From: UBA4615 sp044342535
GTDB lineage: Bacteria > Pseudomonadota > Gammaproteobacteria > Burkholderiales > Burkholderiaceae_E
Length of the DNA: 5,574 nucleotides
Direction of reading: 5' to 3'
NCBI GenBank assembly: GCA_044342535.1
Contig: JBIIPQ010000292.1
Coordinates: 1 to 5,574, forward strand
In this document: positions 1 through 5,574 of the stretch, piece by piece
Position numbering within the stretch: the first letter of the stretch is position 1
Layout: every line of letters begins with the position of its first letter
Program-made: the position numbers and the translations under genes
Notes under the pieces: model-generated
What the model saw: the letters and a program-made list of their open reading frames with translations, nothing else
The model's database searches: none
What the model was told of the DNA's origin: nothing

Positions 1-559
1 TGCCCGCGGCACGACCCGCCTCGACGTCGCGCAGGTCGTCGCCGACGTACACGCACCGGGCGGGATCGACACCGGCCAGCCGGGCTGCATGCAGCAGCGG
101 CTCCGGGTGCGGCTTGGCGAAGGCCGTGGTGTCGCCGCCGATCGCGGTCGCCGAGCGCTCGAGCACGCCGAGCGCCGCGAGGATCGGGCGCACGTAGCGC
201 TCGACCTTGTTGCTCACCACACCCCAGCGCAGGCCGGCACCGTCGAGCGCATCGAGCAGTGCCGGCACCCCGTCGAACAGGCGGGTGTTCACCACCATCG
301 CGGCTTCGTAGCGCTCGAGGAACTCGACGCGCAGGGCCTCGAAGGCCGGATCCTCGCGCTGCACGCCGAGCCCGCGGCCGATCAGGCCGCGCGCGCCCAT
401 CGATGCGAAGGGCCGCAGCGCATCGAGCGGCAACGCCTCGAGCCCGCGCTCGAGGCGCATGGCGTTGACCGGCGCCGCGAGATCCGCGGCGGTGTCGGCG
501 AGCGTGCCGTCGAGGTCGAAGAACACCGCGCCGTTCGGCGATTGAAGGGAGAGCGTCAT
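1..559 (-). CDS. gph: HAD-superfamily phosphatase, Gph/MupP type (C-terminus cut by window edge)
   Basis: Haloacid-dehalogenase-type cytoplasmic phosphatase; 186 codons are visible before the window edge, against about 220-230 for the family, so roughly the last 40 residues are missing. All four HAD motifs are present: motif I DLDGT at residues 15-19 (nucleophile D15, acid/base D17), motif II in VVSNK (S116), motif III K149 in KPHPEP, and motif IV GDDLRD at 173-178 (metal-binding D174, D175). Residues about 20-95 form the helical cap typical of phosphoglycolate phosphatase, which hydrolyses 2-phosphoglycolate from DNA repair or photorespiration. The pattern FEALRVEFLERY, LFDGVP, WGVVSNK, GDDLRD, and the position just after ubiG, also fit MupP, the N-acetylmuramic acid 6-phosphate phosphatase of Pseudomonas peptidoglycan recycling. 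I cannot separate the two by eye. The ATG at 559 lies 16 bases past the ubiG stop, with only a weak GGGCGGA upstream, suggesting translational coupling. Confidence 0.93.
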   Translation of the reverse strand, partial: MTLSLQSPNGAVFFDLDGTLADTAADLAAPVNAMRLERGLEALPLDALRPFASMGARGLIGRGLGVQREDPAFEALRVEFLERYEAAMVVNTRLFDGVPALLDALDGAGLRWGVVSNKVERYVRPILAALGVLERSATAIGGDTTAFAKPHPEPLLHAARLAGVDPARCVYVGDDLRDVEAGRAAG

Positions 560-575
560 CGTGGTGTCCGCCCGT

Positions 576-1340
576 TCAGGCCGGCCGGCGGAACGCGACC
601 AGGTAGTTGACGCTGACGTCGCCGTCGACCAGCCGGTACTCGCGCGTCAGCGGGTTGTAGGTCAGCCCGATCATCGCCTGCTGCTCCAGTCCGGCGCGTC
701 TTGCCGCGGTCACCAGCTCGGACGGGCGGATGAACTTGGCGAACTCGTGTGTGCCGCGCGGCAGCAGGTTCAGCACGTACTCGGCCCCGATGATGGCGAA
801 CAGGAAGGACTTCGGGTTGCGGTTGAGCGTCGACACGAACACCCAGCCGCCGGGCTTGGCCATCCGCGCGCAGGCGGCGACGGTCGAGGCCGGATCGGGC
901 ACGTGTTCGAGCATCTCCATGCAGGTGACGATGTCGAACGCCTCGGGCGCCGTCTCGGCCATCGCCTCCGCGGAGATCTTGCGGTAGTCGACGTTCACCC
1001 CGGACTCGAGGCCGTGCAGTTCGGCGACCTTCAGCGCCTTGTCCGCGAGGTCGATGCCGGTGACGCTCGCGCCCTGGCGCGCCATCGCCTCGGCGAGGAT
1101 GCCGCCGCCGCAGCCGACGTCGATCGCGCGTCGCCCGGCGAGCCCGCCCGCCAGGCGCTCGATCCAGCCGAGCCGCAGCGGGTTGATCGCATGCAGCGGC
1201 CTGAACTCGGAGTTCGGATCCCACCAGCGCGCGGCGAGCGCCTGGAACTTGGCGATCTCGGCGGCATCCGCGTTCGGGGCGGCCGCTTCGGCTTGGGCGG
1301 GGCGCGAGGACACGGTCCCGGCGGCAGGTGTGGCGCTCAT
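576..1340 (-). CDS. ubiG: Ubiquinone biosynthesis O-methyltransferase UbiG
   Basis: Class I SAM-dependent methyltransferase of 254 residues that performs both O-methylations of ubiquinone synthesis (the 3-demethylubiquinol step and the earlier 2-polyprenyl-6-hydroxyphenol step) at the inner face of the membrane. Visible signatures: the UbiG N-terminal block KFQALAARWWDPNSEFRPLH (31-50), followed by INPLR at 52-56; SAM-binding motif I DVGCGGG (74-80); the acidic loop GIDLAD (95-100); the UbiG-typical CMEMLEHVPDP (140-150); STLNRNPKS (170-178); and GTHEFAKFI (196-204). The chosen start at 1340 has AAGGA 8 bases upstream. The reading frame stays open for 25 more codons upstream, but that stretch is Arg/Ala-rich, overlaps the putative leader, and has no family similarity. 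Residues 1-25 are Ala-rich and probably disordered. It is the first gene of a ubiG-gph pair and sits downstream of the ompA terminator, so it probably needs its own promoter. Confidence 0.97.
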   Translation of the reverse strand: MSATPAAGTVSSRPAQAEAAAPNADAAEIAKFQALAARWWDPNSEFRPLHAINPLRLGWIERLAGGLAGRRAIDVGCGGGILAEAMARQGASVTGIDLADKALKVAELHGLESGVNVDYRKISAEAMAETAPEAFDIVTCMEMLEHVPDPASTVAACARMAKPGGWVFVSTLNRNPKSFLFAIIGAEYVLNLLPRGTHEFAKFIRPSELVTAARRAGLEQQAMIGLTYNPLTREYRLVDGDVSVNYLVAFRRPA

Positions 1341-1346
1341 CGATGA

Positions 1347-1353
1347 CTTCCTT
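1347..1353 (-). promoter_or_regulatory. ubiG ribosome binding site inside a 12-bp palindrome
   Basis: On the minus strand AAGGAAG lies 8 bases (counted from AAGGA) before the ATG at 1340. This fixes the ubiG start in preference to upstream in-frame codons. The site overlaps the perfect 12-bp palindrome TCCTTGCAAGGA at 1349-1360. Confidence 0.7.
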
Positions 1354-1365
1354 GCAAGGACCGCC

Positions 1366-1371
1366 ATTCTA
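1366..1371 (-). promoter_or_regulatory. Possible -10 box of a ubiG promoter
   Basis: The minus-strand hexamer TAGAAT matches the sigma-70 -10 consensus at five of six positions. It lies in the 73-base gap between the ompA terminator and ubiG and would give a leader of about 18 bases. No recognisable -35 is found 15-19 bases upstream, where the sequence is almost pure G and C, and there is no extended -10 TG. It is a weak call, supported mainly by position and by the need for a promoter after a strong terminator. Confidence 0.35.
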
Positions 1372-1413
1372 CGGAGCCGCCGCGCCCGCGCCGCGATGCC
1401 CCGACGGCCCGAC

Positions 1414-1445
1414 AAAAAGAAAACGCCCCGCTCGAGGCGGGGCGT
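1414..1445 (-). terminator. Intrinsic terminator of the ompA-like gene
   Basis: Read on the minus strand, a perfect 9-bp stem (1445-1437 pairing with 1431-1423, core ACGCCCCGC/GCGGGGCGT) closes a 5-base loop and runs straight into a T-rich tract, TTTTCTTTTTG, at 1423-1413. It begins 45 bases after the ompA stop codon. This is a canonical Rho-independent terminator and separates ompA transcription from ubiG. Confidence 0.93.
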
Positions 1446-1490
1446 CCGGAGAGCGGGACCCGAAGGCCCCGCCGATCGCGGTGGTCCGTA

Positions 1491-2216
1491 TTACTTGATC
1501 GGACGGGTACCGACGACTTCGATCTCCACGCGACGGTTCTTCGCGCGGCCTTCCGTGGTCTTGTTGTCGGCGACGGGCTGTTTCTCGCCCTTGCCTTCGG
1601 TGTAGACCCGGTTGGCCTCGATGCCCTTGCTCACCATGTAGGCCTTGACAGCCTCGGCACGGCGCAGCGAGAGCTTCTGGTTGTAAGCATCGGAACCCAC
1701 GGAGTCGGTGTGACCCACGGCGATGATCACTTCCAGCGTGATGTTCTTGATCTTCGAGGTGAGATCATCAAGCTTCGCCTTGCCTTCCGGCTTCAGCACG
1801 GCTTTGTCGAAGTCGAAGAACGTATCGGCCGCGAAAGTGACCTTCTCGCTGGTCGGCTTCGGCGGTGCCGGCGGCGGCGGCGGCGGGGGCTTCGGAGCCA
1901 CGACAGCCGGTGCCGGGGGAGCGGGCGGCGGCGGCGGGGGCGGGGGCGGCGGCGGCGCCGGGGGTTTCGGGATCAGATCCTGATTGCACCCCGTTTGCGC
2001 GTTGGACGGATCCCAGAACGGCGTACGGACGCACAGACCGAACGGGCTGTTCGGGTCCGAGAACGCCGACGTCACGACGCCGCCGTCCGGGCTTTGCAAG
2101 TAACCGTACTGGTTCGCCTTCGCGGCAACTTGACGCGGCGCGCTGGCCCCGCCCGTCGCGCAGGCGGCCAGCAGCGCGGTCGCTGCAAGAGCCCCCAACT
2201 TGACCGATTTCTTCAT
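1491..2216 (-). CDS. ompA: OmpA-family peptidoglycan-binding envelope protein, barrel-less, proline-rich, with lipobox
   Basis: A 241-residue envelope protein expected to tie the outer membrane to peptidoglycan. Residues 1-18 are a signal peptide (KK, then a hydrophobic core) ending in the lipobox LAAC (16-19). The mature protein could be a lipoprotein starting at C19, and Ala at +2 would favour the outer membrane. Residues 20-80 are a short region in place of the eight-stranded barrel of E. coli OmpA; it has C62 and C77 and W68, resembling the Cys/Trp-containing N-terminal block of short Burkholderiales OmpA proteins. Residues 83-121 are a Pro/Ala/Lys hinge with runs of 11 and 7 prolines. 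Residues 125-237 are the OmpA C-like domain: DTFFDFDKAVLKPEG, then GHTDSVG with D171 and NQKLSLRRAEAV with R186, the expected diaminopimelate-binding pair, and a final NRRVEIEV. The start at 2216 is set by the signal peptide and by GAGGAG upstream. It has its own promoter and terminator, so it is monocistronic. The symbol is a family label only. Confidence 0.92.
   Translation of the reverse strand: MKKSVKLGALAATALLAACATGGASAPRQVAAKANQYGYLQSPDGGVVTSAFSDPNSPFGLCVRTPFWDPSNAQTGCNQDLIPKPPAPPPPPPPPPPPAPPAPAVVAPKPPPPPPPAPPKPTSEKVTFAADTFFDFDKAVLKPEGKAKLDDLTSKIKNITLEVIIAVGHTDSVGSDAYNQKLSLRRAEAVKAYMVSKGIEANRVYTEGKGEKQPVADNKTTEGRAKNRRVEIEVVGTRPIK
1869..1955 (-). repeat. Low-complexity polyproline-coding GGC/GGG tract in the ompA-like gene
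   Basis: Two proline runs, 11 codons at 1923-1955 and 7 codons at 1869-1889, are joined by an Ala/Pro/Val linker. On the plus strand the DNA reads as near-perfect GGC/GGG triplet repeats. Any triplet slippage would stay in frame and only change hinge length. Long proline runs normally require EF-P for efficient translation. Confidence 0.85.
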
Positions 2217-2220
2217 GTTT

Positions 2221-2226
2221 CTCCTC
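2221..2226 (-). promoter_or_regulatory. ompA-like Shine-Dalgarno
   Basis: Minus-strand GAGGAG, followed by AAAC and the ATG at 2216, is the strongest ribosome binding site in the window. It selects the signal-peptide start over an upstream in-frame ATG at 2330. A small 5-bp stem with a 4-base loop (2230-2234 with 2239-2243, GTGAG/CTCAC) lies immediately upstream of it. Confidence 0.8.
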
Positions 2227-2279
2227 TCGGTGAGATGACTCACATCAGAAAAATCAACGCCTTGCGACGCCTGCGGAGC

Positions 2280-2307
2280 AGTGTAACGGAGCCACCCCCC
2301 ACGGCAA
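2280..2307 (-). promoter_or_regulatory. Candidate sigma-70 promoter of the ompA-like gene
   Basis: On the minus strand TTGCCG (2307-2302) and TACACT (2285-2280) are separated by 16 bases, matching consensus at four of six positions each. Shifting the -35 by one base to TTTGCC gives a 17-base spacer. Transcription would start near 2273, giving a leader of about 57 bases. The promoter lies between the mtaD stop and ompA, consistent with independent, high expression of an abundant envelope protein. Confidence 0.55.
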
Positions 2308-2322
2308 AGTCCCTGACCCCGC

Positions 2323-2333
2323 CTGGTCACCAG
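2323..2333. repeat. 11-bp palindrome upstream of the ompA promoter
   Basis: CTGGTCACCAG is a perfect 5-1-5 palindrome. It is centred about 55 bases upstream of the predicted ompA transcription start, a position where an activator could bind. I do not recognise the motif as belonging to a known regulator. Confidence 0.4.
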
Positions 2334-2338
2334 AACAC

Positions 2339-2377
2339 TCGCGGTTCCAAGGCAAATTGGCTATCCGAGGACCGCGA
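2339..2377. repeat. Inverted repeat just after mtaD
   Basis: TCGCGGT at 2339-2345 pairs perfectly with ACCGCGA at 2371-2377. The 25-base loop contains a second small stem, CCAA (2347-2350) with TTGG (2357-2360). It begins 11 bases after the mtaD stop codon. No T-tract follows on the minus strand, so it is not a standard intrinsic terminator, but it could act as an mRNA 3' structure for mtaD. Confidence 0.45.
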
Positions 2378-2388
2378 AGATGCAGGCA

Positions 2389-3798
2389 TCAGGCGGCTTC
2401 CGGCACGATTTTGCCCAAGCGATTGTGCCACACGGCACACCGCCCAAGGACCTCCGATACGGTGCATAACGCCCGTTCGTCGATCATTTGTCGCCTCGCA
2501 ACAACAGGCCGGCCGGCAACCCACACGTCGGTGACCTGTTCCCGCCCGGCGCAGAACAGCAGTTGCGACACCGGATCGTGAACCGGCTGCAGGTCTGCGT
2601 CCGAGAGCTCGATCGCCACGAGATCCGCCCACTTGCCGGGCGCGATGCTGCCGATCTCGTCACCGAGCCCGAGCGCGCGTGCGCCGCCCAGGGTCGCGGC
2701 CCGCAGCGCGCGGTGCGCGCCGAACGCCGCTGCGTCGCCGCTCGCGCCCTTGGCGAGCAGCGAGGCGGTCCGGGCCTCGAGCAGCAGGTCGAGCCGGTTG
2801 TTGCTCGCCGAGCCGTCGGTGCCGATGCCGAGGTTCACGCCCGCCTCGAGCAGCCGCGCGACCGGTGCGATGCCGCTGCCGAGCTTGAGGTTCGAGTGGG
2901 GGCAGTGCGCGACCGAGGCGCCGTGCGTCGCCAGCAGCCGGATTTCGGCATCCGACAGGTGCACCGCGTGCACGGCGATCAGGTCCGGTCCGAGCAGCCC
3001 GTGCCGCGCCAGCCGCGCGAGCGGGCGCACGCCGTGGCGGGCCTCGTGCTCGGCGACCTCGCGTGCCGTCTCGTGCACGTGCACATGCACCGGCAGCTGC
3101 AGCTCCGCCGAGAGCTTCGCGATCTCGCGGAACGCGTCGTCGGACACCGTGTAGGGCGCGTGCGGGGCGAGCGTGAACCCGATGGTCGGCTCATGGCGCA
3201 TCGCGTCGCGCAGGCGCAGCCCCCGGGCCAGGTAATCGGCCGGGCCGCTGCCGTAGGCGCTCGGGAAGTCGATGACGATGATCCCGACCCGGGCCCGCAT
3301 CCCCATCGACAGCGCCGCCCGGGCGGTGGCCTCGGGAAAGAAGTACATGTCGTTGAAGGTGGTGATGCCGCCGCGCAGCATCTCGCGGCAGGCCAGCACC
3401 GTGCCGTCATGGACGAAGGCGTCCGACACCAGCCCGGCCTCGAGCGGCCAGATGCGCTCGTTCAGCCAGCGCTCGAGCGGCAGGTCGTCCGCAGCCCCGC
3501 GCAGCAGGCTCATCGCGGCATGGCTGTGCAGGTTGACGAGGCCCGGGATCAGCAGGTGTCCGGGCAGGTGCAGCGTTTCGGCGTCCGGATGCCGTCGCAC
3601 GGCCTCGGCGGCCGGCAGCACCGACTCGATCCGCCCGTCCCGGACCACGATGGCATGGTCGGTCAGCACCACCGTCTCCGGCTCGACCGGGGCGATCCAG
3701 CGGGGCAGGATCAGCTGGGGGGGCGAGCCCGCCCGCGGCGGCGCGGCGGACGGTTCGGACGACGCGGGCGGTGCAGGCGGTGCGCTGGGGTCGGGCAT
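2389..3798 (-). CDS. mtaD: Amidohydrolase, 5-methylthioadenosine/S-adenosylhomocysteine deaminase type (TRZ/ATZ family)
   Basis: A cytoplasmic metal-dependent deaminase of 469 residues. The family converts S-adenosylhomocysteine and/or 5'-methylthioadenosine to the inosyl products, clearing an inhibitor of methyltransferases. Layout: an N-terminal beta-sandwich part from LILPRWIAPVEP (29-40), the TIM-barrel catalytic domain from about 85, and a closing sandwich segment with GSIAPGKWADLV (383-394). Metal and catalytic residues visible: HSH at 91-93, H240-x-x-E243 in HVHETA (metal ligand and general acid/base), H277/H280 in AVHAVHL, and D328 in GTDGSASNN; CPHSNLKLGSG (299-309) is also conserved. 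Residues 1-27 are a Pro/Ala/Ser extension before the usual family start, but no later ATG or GTG exists before the domain. The ATG at 3798 has no clear Shine-Dalgarno. It is divergent from gyrA. Substrate preference (MTA, SAH or another aminopurine) cannot be read from the sequence. Confidence 0.9.
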   Translation of the reverse strand: MPDPSAPPAPPASSEPSAAPPRAGSPPQLILPRWIAPVEPETVVLTDHAIVVRDGRIESVLPAAEAVRRHPDAETLHLPGHLLIPGLVNLHSHAAMSLLRGAADDLPLERWLNERIWPLEAGLVSDAFVHDGTVLACREMLRGGITTFNDMYFFPEATARAALSMGMRARVGIIVIDFPSAYGSGPADYLARGLRLRDAMRHEPTIGFTLAPHAPYTVSDDAFREIAKLSAELQLPVHVHVHETAREVAEHEARHGVRPLARLARHGLLGPDLIAVHAVHLSDAEIRLLATHGASVAHCPHSNLKLGSGIAPVARLLEAGVNLGIGTDGSASNNRLDLLLEARTASLLAKGASGDAAAFGAHRALRAATLGGARALGLGDEIGSIAPGKWADLVAIELSDADLQPVHDPVSQLLFCAGREQVTDVWVAGRPVVARRQMIDERALCTVSEVLGRCAVWHNRLGKIVPEAA

Positions 3799-3867
3799 CT
3801 CGGACTCGGCGGTGCGCCCCGGGCCCCTGCGGCACGGCCGCGGACGCTCCGGAAACGACCCGGCGGA

Positions 3868-3895
3868 TTAAAGCACATCCGGAATGGTTTAAAAT
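3868..3895 (+). promoter_or_regulatory. Candidate gyrA promoter in the AT-rich island between mtaD and gyrA
   Basis: TAAAAT at 3890-3895 matches the -10 consensus at five of six positions. A poor -35, TTAAAG at 3868-3873, lies 16 bases upstream. Transcription would start near 3902 and leave a leader of about 30 bases. The whole 3866-3902 stretch is the only AT-rich patch in this GC-rich intergenic region, and it may also hold the divergent mtaD promoter: on the minus strand TTGAAT and TTTAAT occur here, but 21 bases apart. Confidence 0.5.
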
Positions 3896-3931
3896 TCAAA
3901 GGTTTATCCGATCCGCCGCTGCGCGCACCCC

Positions 3932-5574
<1,643 letters not shown>

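Noticed and set aside
561..1346. 261-codon open frame on the plus strand opposite ubiG
   Set aside because: It is antisense to ubiG, whose methyltransferase motifs are clear; the composition (Arg, Gly, Val, His) is typical of a GC-driven shadow frame.
1710..2534. 274-codon plus-strand frame, and a Gly-rich plus-strand frame at 1723-1983
   Set aside because: Both are shadows of the ompA-like gene and the mtaD end; the Gly and Arg runs are simply the reverse reading of the polyproline codons.
3829..3841. 5-bp stem with a 3-base loop (GCGGC/GCCGC) in the mtaD leader as a terminator or riboswitch
   Set aside because: It is short, has no T-tract and lies in a very GC-rich stretch where such stems arise by chance. 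The leader of about 100 bases shows no recognisable SAH or SAM riboswitch core.
3867..3895. Imperfect dyad around TCCGGA in the gyrA-mtaD intergenic region as a shared operator
   Set aside because: Only the central 6 bp and parts of the flanking TTAAA/TTTAA blocks are symmetric, and several positions mismatch. This is readily explained by two AT-rich promoter elements.

Overview
This 5.6 kb window is GC-rich chromosomal DNA that looks like a member of the Betaproteobacteria, most likely Burkholderiales. That rests on the GyrA N-terminus (MDQFAKETLPVSLEEEMRR), the short barrel-less OmpA-family protein with a proline-rich hinge, and the grouping of gyrA, ompA, ubiG and gph. All placements come from reading the sequence and from family knowledge; no database was searched. 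The content is housekeeping and conserved. I see no mobile element, CRISPR array, tRNA, rRNA or defence system.

Layout, left to right. The minus strand carries four genes, read from right to left. (1) mtaD (3798 to 2389) is an amidohydrolase of the 5-methylthioadenosine/S-adenosylhomocysteine deaminase type. (2) ompA-like (2216 to 1491) encodes an OmpA-family peptidoglycan-binding envelope protein with a lipobox and long polyproline runs. It has its own candidate promoter and ends at a strong intrinsic terminator (1414-1445). (3) ubiG (1340 to 576) is the ubiquinone O-methyltransferase. (4) 16 bases further on is a HAD phosphatase (559 to the window edge), usually labelled gph but closely resembling the MupP type. 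The plus strand carries gyrA from 3932, divergent from mtaD across a 133-bp intergenic region and cut by the right edge after 547 codons, just as its C-terminal domain begins.

How the genes relate: ubiG and the phosphatase form a tight operon. MtaD can remove S-adenosylhomocysteine, the by-product of UbiG, so the neighbourhood has some metabolic logic. The order gyrA / mtaD / ubiG / gph-mupP recalls the Pseudomonas arrangement gyrA-mtnA / mtaD-ubiG-mupP, here with ompA inserted as an independent unit and no mtnA visible. 

The points most worth a second look are glutamine at GyrA position 83 in the quinolone-resistance-determining region, the MupP-versus-Gph question, the lipobox on the OmpA-like protein, the absence of a Shine-Dalgarno before gyrA, and several small palindromes near the ompA and ubiG starts. 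No intergenic stretch exceeds about 175 bases.
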